Of a stretch of DNA of 64,000 bases, positions 17,425 through 27,517 are shown piece after piece; position 1 is the first letter of the stretch, and each line of letters starts with the position of its first letter. The notes beneath the pieces were generated by a model. That model ran no database searches, was not told the DNA's origin, and was given only the letters and a program-made list of their open reading frames with translations. This stretch comes from a bacterium (GTDB lineage Bacteria; 4484-113; JAFGCY01), in assembly GCA_020440605.1 (NCBI GenBank), contig JAGRNT010000010.1, positions 118,003 to 182,002 of the forward strand. Reading direction: 5' to 3'. A program made the position numbers and the translations under genes.

Positions 17425-20400
17425 TCATTTCGTGCTGAACATCATCAGGTCGTCCGTGAGGTAGTCACGGTAGATGATGTGCCAGCGTCCGTCAGGGCCG
17501 ATCAGCAGTTCCGGCATGGACATGCCGGCAGCCTGGGGCAGGGGCAGCTCCTCGAACTCACCGAAGCGGCTCCATTCGAAGTGGTGTTCACTCAGCAGGT
17601 TGGCGGCGGTCAGGCCCACGAAGGCTCCGCCCCAGGTCTGGCGGGCGCTGCAGCTGCGGCGCAGGTCCGGGAAGCCGAAGTCCAGGTTGCTGAAGCCGGG
17701 CAGTTCCGCGTATTCAAAATCACCGTCGGGGCGGCGGATCACGCGCAGCGGGCGGAAATCCGGTCCGTCACAGACATGCCAGACGCCGACATCCACCAGC
17801 AGCTGCAGATCCGTGTAGCTTGCTCCACGCATGCCGCGGCCCCGCAGCCAGCTGAAGCTCATCACGCCGCCGTTCACATTGACGACATGCTCGACCTTGT
17901 TGGTGACGATGTCCGCGAAGCCGATGTCGGCATCCTCGAAGTCAGATCCGCCGTAGAACACGAGCGGGTTGCTGACGATTGAACTTCCGAGCAGGCTGCC
18001 GTCCCAGATCGGCATACCGGCCATCGAATGGCTGATCGTGCCGGTGAAGGACTGGTTGATGCTGAAGTTGGCACCGCCGAGATCCTCCCAGGCATTGCGA
18101 TAGGGACCCTCGTCCGAGAGCAGCGGCCGCCGCCCTGCGGGAGTGCTGCCACCTCCGAGGCTCACGAAAGCTGAGCCATTCCACTGGTCAAGGTGCATGT
18201 CCGTGCCGTTGGTCCAGGCCAGACGCAGGGCTCCGTCCGCAGCTCCGCCGAGCACAAAGCGGGATGGGACACCGGCGGGAAGGGCCTCGCCTGTCCAGCT
18301 CAGGCCGTCCGCACTGCTGAGATGGATCATACCGGAGTCGGTACGCTGCATGATGTGCATGTCCGTCGCCGAACTGGCAGCGCTCAGCTCAAAGCCCGCG
18401 CCCCAGATCCCGGCGATCTTCGTGAACAGTTCCTGGCTGTCATCGGAGCGGATGCTGAAGATCCGCGTGCTGCGGTCGTTGTGCTGTGTCAGGATCCGCA
18501 GACCATCCTCGCCGGGCAGCTTCGCGAGATTGACGAAGTCATTGAGGTTGTCGTCGTCCAGTACGTTCCATGAGCTCCAGCCTGAGCCGTCGTTTTCCAG
18601 CACCTCGACCTTGCCGGAGCTGACGAGCCGGATGGCGATATAGGCTTTGCCATCCGCGTGCAGCAGCTGCGGGTTAGGTCCCTGGACGGATGTGGTGTCC
18701 ACCGCTTCCGGTGCTGTCCAGGTGGCGAGGTCATTGTTCAGCCGGCTGTGGAAGACCTTGTCAGGCACGTAGTAGACGAGGGCCGGCAGCCCTGTCAGAG
18801 GGTCAATGTCCATTTCGATGGATGCCGGCACATCGGCACTGACAGCAGCCGCGGCGATCGGTGTACCCGGCAGGAAGCGCGTCCAGCGCACTTCACCGTT
18901 CACATATACCGCATCGAAGGCACCGGCCTGGGGATTCCAGTCCACGTCGTAGTCAACCGGTGCGGTCAGGCTAGTGAGCAGATCGGTCTCCACGGAGCTG
19001 AACAGGTCACGCCAGACCATGGCCCAGTCGGAAGGGCCGTCCTGCCGGAAGTAGATGAAGTACAGGCCGTCCGCCCCGTCCGTTGCCAGCTGGCAGGATC
19101 CTCCGTCGACACGGAACACGAATTCCTGCAGGGTCTGCAGTTGCTGCCCATCCCAGACATGGATCAGTGCAGTTTCGCCGCCGACCGTGCAGAAGGCCCA
19201 GCCATCACCGTAGGGCACGGGTTCAGAGAGGATCGGGAAGTCATCCGTGACCGCGGAGCTGAAGCTGCGGCTGACAACACCCTGGTCGTCAATCGTGATG
19301 GCGGCCACGCCGGGGATCAGCCCGTCGAAGTGGAAGGTCGTTGTGGCCGAACCGTCGGCTTCAGTCACCGTCCAGGGGAAGTAGACTCGCTGGATGTCCT
19401 CGTTGCCGGCCTCGATCAGGCGTGGATTCTCCTCCCACTGCGGGTAAACGATCAGCGGGACGTAGTCCGAACCGCTGCCAAGCCCTGTATCGCAGGCGCC
19501 CTGCACGATGTAGTTGCCGGGCTGCAGGGTGATGTCCAGCACCGGACTGCTCTGGCTGACCGGCTCTATCCCGGGACCGAAGCCGAACACGTAGCTGGTG
19601 ATCGGATCACCGTCGGGGTCGAAGGAGCCGCTCATGTCGAAGCGGAGCTGTACGGGGCCGAAATGTGGACCCCTGGCAACCTCGAGGCTGGCAACCGGCG
19701 GCGTGTTGGCAAGCGGGGTGGTCATCAGCGGGAGTGGCAGGCCGTAGCCGACATTGCCGGAAATGTCATATGTGTTGACCCGGTAGCGGTAGACCGTGCC
19801 GGGCGTGACATTCTTGTCAACGAAGGTCCGTGAGCGCTGCGTCTGGACATTCAGGTCCGTCCAGTCCAGTGAGAGGAAGGGAGAACGCTGCACGATGTAG
19901 CCGTCGAAGTCTGCATCAAGTACGCTGGGGCTGTCCAGCCACTGCAGGTAGATTGCGTCGGTTGAACCGTTCTGCTGGTATTCGATCACCGGCAGGGGTG
20001 CTTCATCACCGCCGAGGATGCCGACACTGAGGCCGTCAAGCTGGAGGAAGTTCGCCTGCGGCACGATGATGGCAATGTAGTGCAGGCCGAATGGCGATAC
20101 CAGCGCTGCAGGATCGGAATGGTCATCGACGGTAGCATACTCATGCGTCCGGTCCCCCATGAAGGGGCCGTCCACGACCCAGCGATCCGTGATGAAATCC
20201 GCATGGGCGATAAAGTATGGGACGTCATTCTCGACGACGTCCACAGCCACGGATGTCGGGCGGAAATCGTTGCTGAAGTCACCGAGGCTGAAGACCTGCC
20301 AGGCCAGGCCTGAGAGTGAGCTGAATTCGATCGCCCCGCCACCGCTGACGGCGTTGGCACTCAGCCCCGCGGACGGCGGTGCGGACAGATCCAGTGGCTG

Positions 20401-20601
20401 CCAGCCGGGACCCGCGATGCTGGCGCCCCTGATCTCATCACTCTGGAGTGAAGACGGCGAAGGCAGCCCATTGATGTCAGGTGACATGGAGTTGACTGGA
20501 ACCTGAGGGGATCCGCTTGCAGCCGGGATGTCCGACCCGGCACAGGCTTGGATCAGCCAGGCTGCACTCAGAAGCAGAAGATGCTGGACCGGTCTCTTCA
20601 T
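17425..20601 (-). CDS. Array lipoprotein E: FN3/PKD/propeller-like surface protein
   Basis: 1058 residues from ATG 20601, chosen over an in-frame ATG at 20679 because it is preceded by CAGGTGA and starts a signal peptide (MKRPVQHLLLLSAAWLIQAC, Cys20). N-terminal module: IAGPGWQPLDL and YFIAHADFITDRW. FN3-like: DFDGYIVQRSP to YRYRVNTYDISGN. PKD-like: SGSFDPDGDPITSY, LQPGNYIVQGAC, matching A and B here. Propeller-like part with DIDPLTGLPALVYY and related units. It ends DGRWHIIYRDYLTDDLMMFSTK. First gene of a likely E-D transcript; a 200-base gap with a hairpin separates it from F. Confidence 0.87.
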   Translation of the reverse strand: MKRPVQHLLLLSAAWLIQACAGSDIPAASGSPQVPVNSMSPDINGLPSPSSLQSDEIRGASIAGPGWQPLDLSAPPSAGLSANAVSGGGAIEFSSLSGLAWQVFSLGDFSNDFRPTSVAVDVVENDVPYFIAHADFITDRWVVDGPFMGDRTHEYATVDDHSDPAALVSPFGLHYIAIIVPQANFLQLDGLSVGILGGDEAPLPVIEYQQNGSTDAIYLQWLDSPSVLDADFDGYIVQRSPFLSLDWTDLNVQTQRSRTFVDKNVTPGTVYRYRVNTYDISGNVGYGLPLPLMTTPLANTPPVASLEVARGPHFGPVQLRFDMSGSFDPDGDPITSYVFGFGPGIEPVSQSSPVLDITLQPGNYIVQGACDTGLGSGSDYVPLIVYPQWEENPRLIEAGNEDIQRVYFPWTVTEADGSATTTFHFDGLIPGVAAITIDDQGVVSRSFSSAVTDDFPILSEPVPYGDGWAFCTVGGETALIHVWDGQQLQTLQEFVFRVDGGSCQLATDGADGLYFIYFRQDGPSDWAMVWRDLFSSVETDLLTSLTAPVDYDVDWNPQAGAFDAVYVNGEVRWTRFLPGTPIAAAAVSADVPASIEMDIDPLTGLPALVYYVPDKVFHSRLNNDLATWTAPEAVDTTSVQGPNPQLLHADGKAYIAIRLVSSGKVEVLENDGSGWSSWNVLDDDNLNDFVNLAKLPGEDGLRILTQHNDRSTRIFSIRSDDSQELFTKIAGIWGAGFELSAASSATDMHIMQRTDSGMIHLSSADGLSWTGEALPAGVPSRFVLGGAADGALRLAWTNGTDMHLDQWNGSAFVSLGGGSTPAGRRPLLSDEGPYRNAWEDLGGANFSINQSFTGTISHSMAGMPIWDGSLLGSSIVSNPLVFYGGSDFEDADIGFADIVTNKVEHVVNVNGGVMSFSWLRGRGMRGASYTDLQLLVDVGVWHVCDGPDFRPLRVIRRPDGDFEYAELPGFSNLDFGFPDLRRSCSARQTWGGAFVGLTAANLLSEHHFEWSRFGEFEELPLPQAAGMSMPELLIGPDGRWHIIYRDYLTDDLMMFSTK

Positions 20602-20753
20602 CGAATTCACCTGAACACTATCTGTATACCGGAGCACAGCCATGCTCCAAATTTGAAGGTCACACAGAGCAAACCTCACCCTGGTCAGCGCAGCAGGGTG
20701 GGTGCAGCCCTGAGTCGACAGCTAATCCTGTGAATGTAGCACAGGGTCCGGAA

Positions 20754-20787
20754 CGGCGGTACCTGCTCAGTTCGGCTGGTACCGCCG
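20754..20787. terminator. Hairpin downstream of lipoprotein F
   Basis: A perfect 10-base inverted repeat, CGGCGGTACC / GGTACCGCCG, with a 14-base loop, 15 bases after the stop of F. There is no U-tract on the minus strand, so the terminator call rests on position and stem strength alone. Confidence 0.5.
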
Positions 20788-20801
20788 CTCAGTCCCGTTC
20801 A

Positions 20802-23800
20802 TCAGATCGTGCTGATGACGCGCAGGTCCTCCGTCACGTTGTCCCGGTAAATGATGTGCCAGCGGCCATCAGGCCCGACAACCAGCTCGTGCAGGCTGGT
20901 GTTGTCAAGTCCGGCGGGCCAGGGCAGGCTCTCGAACTCACCGAAATCGTCCCACTCGAAGAAGAACACCTCACCGAGCAGGCCCGTGCCCAGCCCGAGC
21001 GAGGTTGTGCCCCAGGCAGTGGTGGCGCTCACGCTGCGCACGTACTTCTCATACTGGTACTCCGCCACCGCACCGGGGATCAGGTCGATCTGCCAGGGCA
21101 CATCATTGTTGCTGCTGAGTCGCACGAGGTAGCCCTCCGGGCCATAGGCGACGTAGAACACCTCGCGCTTGTCATGATAGTTGTCGGTGAACATGGCTCC
21201 TTCCATGTGGCGGCCGAGGGTCCATTCGTTGTCAAACAGGCTGAGATCACAGCCGAACAGCGGGGAGATCTCGCCGGAGCTGTCAAGGAACCCGATCGAG
21301 CCGTCACCGAATTCCATCCCGCCGTAGCGCACGAGGATCCGCCCGCTGAAGACATCCCTGCCGGCCAGCGCTCCGTCCCAGATCACGGTGGTCTGGGGCA
21401 GGATCAGGTCAGCGGGATTGCCGCCGCGCTTGTAGTGGAATTCCACCGGAGCGGCAGTGCCGTCAAATGAACCGTAGAACAGGGTCTGGCCCTGGCCGAA
21501 GATGAAGGGCAGGCAGTCCGGGCTGACCGGGTTGGTGTGCACGTCCACCCAGGCCGGATCGACCCAGTGCCGCAGGTAGGCATTGCCGCCGTTGACAAGC
21601 GTGGCATAGACCTCGCCGTTCTCATCCGCCGCGATCCGTCCGCCATCACCGTTGCCGGCATCAGTGGTTTCGGTCCAGACCTGGGCATCGGGGCTCGTGT
21701 AGTGCAGGTAGTTCGTGTTGGGCTGGTGCAGCAGGTGAATCTCCGTGGCTGAAGCCGCGGCGCTCAGCTCCAGGCCGTTGCGTTTCCAGGCACTGGATTC
21801 CCAGAGTACCTGTTCACTATCGTCATCCTGCATCAGCACCAGCCGGGTACGGAAGTCGCTGGCGACGTCCAGAACATGGAAACCGGCAACGGAAGGAATG
21901 TATTCCATGGAGATGTATCCGCCGCCGGGAGCATAGCCTGCGGTGTTGACGACATCCCAGACCGCACCGTTGCGGCGGTAGAGCTGCGTTCCGGCAACGG
22001 TGTCACCGTAGACACAGTAGCTCTCGCCGTCCCTGAACAGCAGGCGGCACTGCGGCAGGTCATTGTCCGCCGGGTCAACCTTTGCGGGAACCGTCCATGT
22101 GGCATTGTCAGCATTCAGCTCCGAGAAATGGATCGCGTTGCCGTCATGGAACAGCACGGCCGGTCGACCGGTTGCCGGATCATTCTCCAGTTCGATGTAC
22201 TGCGAGTCAATCGCCGCGATCGTTGCGCCGCCCAGCGGCCCGATCACCGGTGACCAGCGCAGCCATTCCACTGCTCCGCCACCGGAGTAGGCAAGGTCGA
22301 CGGCCTCGGCATCCTCATTCCAGACCGCATCGAAGAGCCTGTTTTCCACCAGGCCGGTGGCAAGCGTCACGCCTGAGAAATTGTTGAAATTGACGATACG
22401 GATGTCGAACCCGATATTGAAGTCGAAGTACAGTCCATAGAGATTGTCGTTGCCATCGTCGACAAGGGCCGTTCCGATCCCCTTGGCGGTGTTGCCCGTT
22501 GCCAGCTGGACCTCGATGGCATTGTCCTGCCATGTCGCCATGTACATGTTGAAGTCACCGGGAGAACCCGTCTGCTCGGTGGCTGCCAGGAAGCTCCAGA
22601 CGCCGTTGCTGAATACGGGCTCGCTGCAGACCACGAGGCTGCCATGGCCCGGGAACAGGTTGTCATGACGATCCACATTCCCGGCGGCATCCACGGTCAG
22701 GCTGACCAGCGAAGGCACGGCGGCATCCATGAACAGGAACACGTTCTTGTTGCTCTGCGGGTCGTGGAAGCTGCGCGGAGCATAGTTGCGGTAGAGCAGT
22801 TCCGTGCCTTCCGTGACAAGCTGGCTGCTGCTCTCCCACTGCGGGTAGACCTTGAGCTGGCCGTGGGTCTCGCGGGTGATCGCAGCGGACGTGACCGAGA
22901 AGGTGCAGGTGTAGCAGCCAGGCTGGAGCACGGTGGTGTACTGCGGGGTGGGCTGGATTACCGGCGGGATCCCGAAGCCGAGGTCAAAGCCGTAGTCGGT
23001 GATCACATCGCCGTCGTTGTCAAAGGACTCAGAGAGGTCGAAGGTCACTTCCACCGGGCCATGGAGCGGGCCGCGCGGCATGTTGACAACCGCGACCGGA
23101 GGACTGGGCTGCCCGGCCTGGCGCGAGGCCAGGAAGTTGTAGGACGGCGCACTGTGGCCTGAGGTATCCCAGGCAACCACACGATAGAGGTAGATCTTGC
23201 CCAGATCAGCCGTGGGGTCCGTGTAGTGGATGCCGGGGATCGGATCGGCAAACAACTCCACGAAGTCTCCTCCGGGCCAGGGACGGCGCTCCACTGTGTA
23301 GCCGGCGAAGTCGGGATCGGCGTGGCTCACGCTGTGCTCCCAGGTGATGGACAGCTTGGCTTCACTGGAGACATTCTGGATGTACCAGACCTCCTGCGGT
23401 CCTTCCGTGCCGCCGTGCACGCCCAGCTGCAGCATGTCCAGCTGCAGGCTGCTGCCATCCGGCACAAGGATGGCAACGAAGTGGTTGCTGCGGCTGGAGG
23501 CCAGCGCCTGTGGGTCCGTGAATCCATCGACCTCGGGATATTCGTAGGTCGTGCTCTCAGTGAACGGACCGGCGGTGACCCAGCGACCGTCGACATAGCT
23601 CGTGTACAGCAGGTAATACTCCCCGCTGACATCGCTGACGTCCGCACGCAGTCCCGTGGGGAAGGCGTCGCCATCGAAGCCATTCACACCGAACACGCAG
23701 TATCCGGGGCTGCCTGCCCCGGCGATGTCGAGGGCCGGCAGGTCCTCAGTCACACCCTGCTCAGCGCCGCCGAAGTTGCGGTACTCCAGGTCGAGCGTAT

Positions 23801-23996
23801 ACCAGCCGGGGCCGGCAATACTGAGATCGCGCGTGGTATCCGCAGCCAGCTCTGCAAAGGCCGGCAGGCCGGAACCGAGGGAGCTGTCCTCAGTGGCGGG
23901 CCGGGGCTCAAGTGAGGATTCCACTCCGCCGGAACCTCCACAGGAAGCCAGGACTGCCGCTAGCAGCAGCAGGCAGGTAACAAGCATTTTCTTCAT
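20802..23996 (-). CDS. Array lipoprotein F: FN3/PKD/propeller-like surface protein
   Basis: 1064 residues; ATG 23996 with GAGAGG about 8 bases upstream. Lipobox LASC, Cys19. Approximate domains: N-terminal module 55-200 (SIAGPGWYTLDLEYRNFGG, YYLLYTSYVDGRW, HFVAILVPDGSSLQL), FN3-like 200-295 (DFAGYTVERRP to YLYRVVAWDTSGH), PKD-like 298-385 (SESFDNDGDVITDY, LQPGCYTCTF), propeller-like 390-1064. It ends DGRWHIIYRDNVTEDLRVISTI. The segment LDLEYRNFGGAEQGV is identical in G, marking F/G as a recent duplication. Only 45 bases separate the G stop from the F start, so F is almost certainly read from the G transcript. Confidence 0.9.
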   Translation of the reverse strand: MKKMLVTCLLLLAAVLASCGGSGGVESSLEPRPATEDSSLGSGLPAFAELAADTTRDLSIAGPGWYTLDLEYRNFGGAEQGVTEDLPALDIAGAGSPGYCVFGVNGFDGDAFPTGLRADVSDVSGEYYLLYTSYVDGRWVTAGPFTESTTYEYPEVDGFTDPQALASSRSNHFVAILVPDGSSLQLDMLQLGVHGGTEGPQEVWYIQNVSSEAKLSITWEHSVSHADPDFAGYTVERRPWPGGDFVELFADPIPGIHYTDPTADLGKIYLYRVVAWDTSGHSAPSYNFLASRQAGQPSPPVAVVNMPRGPLHGPVEVTFDLSESFDNDGDVITDYGFDLGFGIPPVIQPTPQYTTVLQPGCYTCTFSVTSAAITRETHGQLKVYPQWESSSQLVTEGTELLYRNYAPRSFHDPQSNKNVFLFMDAAVPSLVSLTVDAAGNVDRHDNLFPGHGSLVVCSEPVFSNGVWSFLAATEQTGSPGDFNMYMATWQDNAIEVQLATGNTAKGIGTALVDDGNDNLYGLYFDFNIGFDIRIVNFNNFSGVTLATGLVENRLFDAVWNEDAEAVDLAYSGGGAVEWLRWSPVIGPLGGATIAAIDSQYIELENDPATGRPAVLFHDGNAIHFSELNADNATWTVPAKVDPADNDLPQCRLLFRDGESYCVYGDTVAGTQLYRRNGAVWDVVNTAGYAPGGGYISMEYIPSVAGFHVLDVASDFRTRLVLMQDDDSEQVLWESSAWKRNGLELSAAASATEIHLLHQPNTNYLHYTSPDAQVWTETTDAGNGDGGRIAADENGEVYATLVNGGNAYLRHWVDPAWVDVHTNPVSPDCLPFIFGQGQTLFYGSFDGTAAPVEFHYKRGGNPADLILPQTTVIWDGALAGRDVFSGRILVRYGGMEFGDGSIGFLDSSGEISPLFGCDLSLFDNEWTLGRHMEGAMFTDNYHDKREVFYVAYGPEGYLVRLSSNNDVPWQIDLIPGAVAEYQYEKYVRSVSATTAWGTTSLGLGTGLLGEVFFFEWDDFGEFESLPWPAGLDNTSLHELVVGPDGRWHIIYRDNVTEDLRVISTI

Positions 23997-24041
23997 CTGT
24001 CTTACCTCTCAGGTCAATCCGGAAGCGTGACGCCGGGCCGT

Positions 24042-27000
24042 CTATTCAATGGTGCTGATGATCCGCAGATCATCGTTGACATAATCGCGGTAGATGATGT
24101 GCCAGCGGCCGTCGGGGCCGGTAACCAGCTCATGCAGGCTGCCGTTTTCCATACCCTCCGGCACGGGCAGGCTCTCCCAGTTGCCGAAATTGGACCATTC
24201 GAAGAAGCCCACGTCACCCAGCGCACCTGAACCGATGCCGACCGCGGTGTTTCCGCGCGCCGTCATCGCACTGACGCAGTTGCGCCGCTCATAGATCTCA
24301 ATCACGGAGACGCTGAAGCCGAAGTTATGCACTTCCCAGTCATTGAACGGTGTGCGCTGCAGCCGGGCATAGGTGTTGTTCGGACCATATGAGACATAGA
24401 ACGCATCACGACTGCCGGCGAAGGCATGCATGTAGCTGCTTCCCTCATAGTGCCGGCCAACTGTCCAGTCGTCAGCGAATCTGTTGAAGCTCGAACTGTA
24501 GACTTCGCTGATCGTGTTGTTGCCCGGGTGGAGAATGCCGATACTGCTGTCCTCGATATCCGCCCCGCCGAAGAGCACCATGATGCTGTAGCTGCCGGCA
24601 TCAATGCCGGCAAAGGCCCCGCCCCAGATGTCAGCGACGGCGGGAGTAGAAGTCTTGGTCGGATCAAGCCCCTCCTTGTAGTTGAACTCGGAAGGAACCG
24701 CCAGCTTGTCGAAGTTGCCAAACAGCATCACATTGCCCTGGCCGTAGACCAGTGGTTCGGAATCGATACTGAGGGTATGCGTGTCCTCCATGACCCACAG
24801 TGGGTCCACCCAGTGCTGCAGCACGGAGGTACCGCCGCCGGCGATTCCGCTGTAGATCTCGCCGTTCTCGTCAACCACGATCTGGCCTCTGTCCGCGGCA
24901 CCGGCGTTCGTGGTCTCCGTCCAGCTGTCGCCATCGGGGCTGGTCCAGTGGGTGTAGCTGAAAAGCGGCCTGTGCAGCAGATGGATGTCGGTTCCCGAGC
25001 TGACTGCGCTCATGTCCAGCCCGCTGCGGGCCCAGCCATCGCTGATGTAGTATTCCTGTTCGCTGCCATCCTCCTGCATCTGGGTGATGCGGGTGGCGAA
25101 GTCCAGCGCGGTGTCAATCACCGTGAAGCCCGGCACAGCCGGGTTGTAGGCCATGCTGGAAGCAAAGCCACCATCCGCGAAATCAGCGGTGTTGATTGCG
25201 TCCCAGGCGGCCCCATTGCGGCGGTAGAGTTTTGCAGCACCGGGGTTGTCACCGACGTAGCAGTACGAGTTGCCATCGCGGTACAGCAGTCTGGTGGGGG
25301 CCCAGTCGGGGTCGACCGGATCCACAGGCAGTGGAGCCGTCCAGGTGGCATCGTCATCATTCAGATCTGCGAAGCGCACGCTCGGACCGTCGGAGAAGAG
25401 CGCGGTCGGCCGGCCGGTGGCGGGATCCTGCTCGACATCGATGAATTCACTGTCGGCACCGCTGAGCACGTCGCTGCCCATCGGCCCGATCACCGGTGAC
25501 CAGCGCAGCCAGCCAGTGGCGCCGCTGCCACTGTAGACGAGATCGATCGCCCCCGCATCCGCATTCCACTCGGCATCCATGCTGCCGTCAGCAATCAGTC
25601 CGGGGACGATCACGGTGTCGGTGAGGGTCTGCATGTCGCGCACGGTTATGTCATAGCCGACATTGAAGTCATGGTAGAGCACCCAGATATTGCCATTGCC
25701 ATCCGTGACCATGCAGGTCTTGTAGGAATCCGTGGAAGGGCCCTGGATCAGGTAGTTGGGCGTGATTTCGTTGTCATGCCAGCCACATATGATGTACTGA
25801 TCCTGATAGGCAAGCGTGAACAGCCACTGCCCATCCACGAACACCGGCTCACTCAGCAGTGCGACGGGTTCGTCAAACACCACCGGCAGGTCAAAACGGT
25901 CCACGTTGCCGGCACTGTCAACGGCCAGACTGACAATCGAAGGAGTGGCAGCGTCCGAGAAGAGGAACACGACCTTGCCTGAGGCACTGTCAAAGAAGGA
26001 GCGGGGCTGACCATAGCGCAGCGTCAGTGGGGTGCCTGCATCAATCAGCTGGCTGGCCTGCTCCCACTGCGGATAGACCTTGAGCATGCGGGATGTGCTG
26101 CCATTGAAGCCTCCGGCCTTGACGGCGAAGTTGATGAAGTAGCAGCCAGGCTGCAGCGTGGTCGTGTATACCGGATCGGGCTGGGTGATCTCGCCTATGC
26201 CGGGGCCGAAGTCAAAGTAGTAATCAGTGACTGCATCACCGTCGTTGTCATAGGAGCCTGAGAGATCGAAGCTGACCTCAACCGGCCCGTTCAGCGGACC
26301 ACGCGGCATGTCCACCACACAGACCGGGGGAGACAGATAGCCGAGCTGGCGCCAGCCGAGCACCGCCATGGACACCGCACTGTTGCCAGCAGTGTCCCAG
26401 CTGCGTACCCGGTACATGTACTTTTCATCGAGAGCAGGCTGCGGATCATTGAAGGCTGCCTCGAAGGTGTTTTCCGTGCTGACATTGGTGAACTCACCGA
26501 CCGGGAAGGGAGCACGCTCAACCGAGTAGCCCGCAAAATCAGGTTCATTGAAGCTTGCGCTGTGCATCCACTGGATGGAAACCAGGTCCTCATTGCTGGT
26601 GTTCACAACGGTCAGCACCTGAAACGGCCCTTCCGAGCCGCCGGCGACGCCGAGCTGCAGCATGTCCAGCTGCAGGCTGCTACCATCCGGGACGAGGATC
26701 GCCACGTAGTGGTTGTGGCGGGCAGAGGCGAGGATCTCCGGGTCCGTGTATTCGCTGACTTCAGGGTATTCATGAGTCACGCTTTCCGTGAAGGGGCCTG
26801 CGCTGATCCAGCGGCCGTCCACATAGTTCGTGTGCAGCAGGTAATATTCGCCCACCACATTGCTGACATCGGCACGCAGGCTGGTGGGATAGCCGTCACC
26901 ATCAAAGCCATGCACGCCGAAGACGCAGAAGCCATTGCTACCGCTGCCTGCAATGTCGATCGCCGGCAGATCCTCACTGACGCCCTGTTCGGCACCGCCG

Positions 27001-27233
27001 AAGTTGCGGTACTCCAGGTCCAGCGTATACCAGCCCGGACCGGCGATGCTGAGATCGCGGCTGGAATCACCAGCCAGGTCTTCAAAGGACGGCAGGCCGG
27101 ATGAAAGCTGATCAACGTCCATCGGCTGGGCCGGAGTGGGCTGCCGGGAGTTGTCCAGTGCAGCGGAACCTCCCCCGCAGGAAACGCAGACAAGCGCCAG
27201 CAGCGCCAGGCAGGCAAGATACATTTTGTTCAT
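24042..27233 (-). CDS. Array lipoprotein G: FN3/PKD/propeller-like surface protein
   Basis: 1063 residues; ATG 27233, with AAGG about 10 bases upstream. Lipobox CVSC, Cys19. N-terminal module nearly identical to F (SIAGPGWYTLDLEYRNFGG; YYLLHTNYVDGRW). FN3-like: DFAGYSVERAP to YMYRVRSWDTAGN. PKD-like: SGSYDNDGDAVTDY, LQPGCYFINF. Propeller-like units include VEQDPATGRPTALFSDGP and ADLNDDDATW, with close counterparts in F and H (EDPATGRPAVLF, ELDPATGRPAVLL). It ends DGRWHIIYRDYVNDDLRIISTIE. F, G and H form one subfamily. The 284-base gap upstream to H has no convincing promoter or terminator. Confidence 0.9.
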   Translation of the reverse strand: MNKMYLACLALLALVCVSCGGGSAALDNSRQPTPAQPMDVDQLSSGLPSFEDLAGDSSRDLSIAGPGWYTLDLEYRNFGGAEQGVSEDLPAIDIAGSGSNGFCVFGVHGFDGDGYPTSLRADVSNVVGEYYLLHTNYVDGRWISAGPFTESVTHEYPEVSEYTDPEILASARHNHYVAILVPDGSSLQLDMLQLGVAGGSEGPFQVLTVVNTSNEDLVSIQWMHSASFNEPDFAGYSVERAPFPVGEFTNVSTENTFEAAFNDPQPALDEKYMYRVRSWDTAGNSAVSMAVLGWRQLGYLSPPVCVVDMPRGPLNGPVEVSFDLSGSYDNDGDAVTDYYFDFGPGIGEITQPDPVYTTTLQPGCYFINFAVKAGGFNGSTSRMLKVYPQWEQASQLIDAGTPLTLRYGQPRSFFDSASGKVVFLFSDAATPSIVSLAVDSAGNVDRFDLPVVFDEPVALLSEPVFVDGQWLFTLAYQDQYIICGWHDNEITPNYLIQGPSTDSYKTCMVTDGNGNIWVLYHDFNVGYDITVRDMQTLTDTVIVPGLIADGSMDAEWNADAGAIDLVYSGSGATGWLRWSPVIGPMGSDVLSGADSEFIDVEQDPATGRPTALFSDGPSVRFADLNDDDATWTAPLPVDPVDPDWAPTRLLYRDGNSYCYVGDNPGAAKLYRRNGAAWDAINTADFADGGFASSMAYNPAVPGFTVIDTALDFATRITQMQEDGSEQEYYISDGWARSGLDMSAVSSGTDIHLLHRPLFSYTHWTSPDGDSWTETTNAGAADRGQIVVDENGEIYSGIAGGGTSVLQHWVDPLWVMEDTHTLSIDSEPLVYGQGNVMLFGNFDKLAVPSEFNYKEGLDPTKTSTPAVADIWGGAFAGIDAGSYSIMVLFGGADIEDSSIGILHPGNNTISEVYSSSFNRFADDWTVGRHYEGSSYMHAFAGSRDAFYVSYGPNNTYARLQRTPFNDWEVHNFGFSVSVIEIYERRNCVSAMTARGNTAVGIGSGALGDVGFFEWSNFGNWESLPVPEGMENGSLHELVTGPDGRWHIIYRDYVNDDLRIISTIE

Positions 27234-27517
27234 CAGTTATGACCCTTGAGAATGCTGGCGCACGACCGAGGGTCGAAGCAACCATCTGTACTACCCTGCC
27301 CTGCGGCAGGTGAAACACCCATTTCACAGATCCGCAACCGCGAATCTGACCCGCCAGAATGTACCACAGCCCTGCGGATCCTCGGTCCAATGCAGCAGGA
27401 CCTTGGCCCCGGAGCCCGCGACATGCCGCGATCCGGCGTACCTGTGGCACATTGCCGGGTGGCATGACTGCACACCTGAATCCAGCACAGGTGCAGGGTT
27501 GCTGAAGCGCGCTCCTG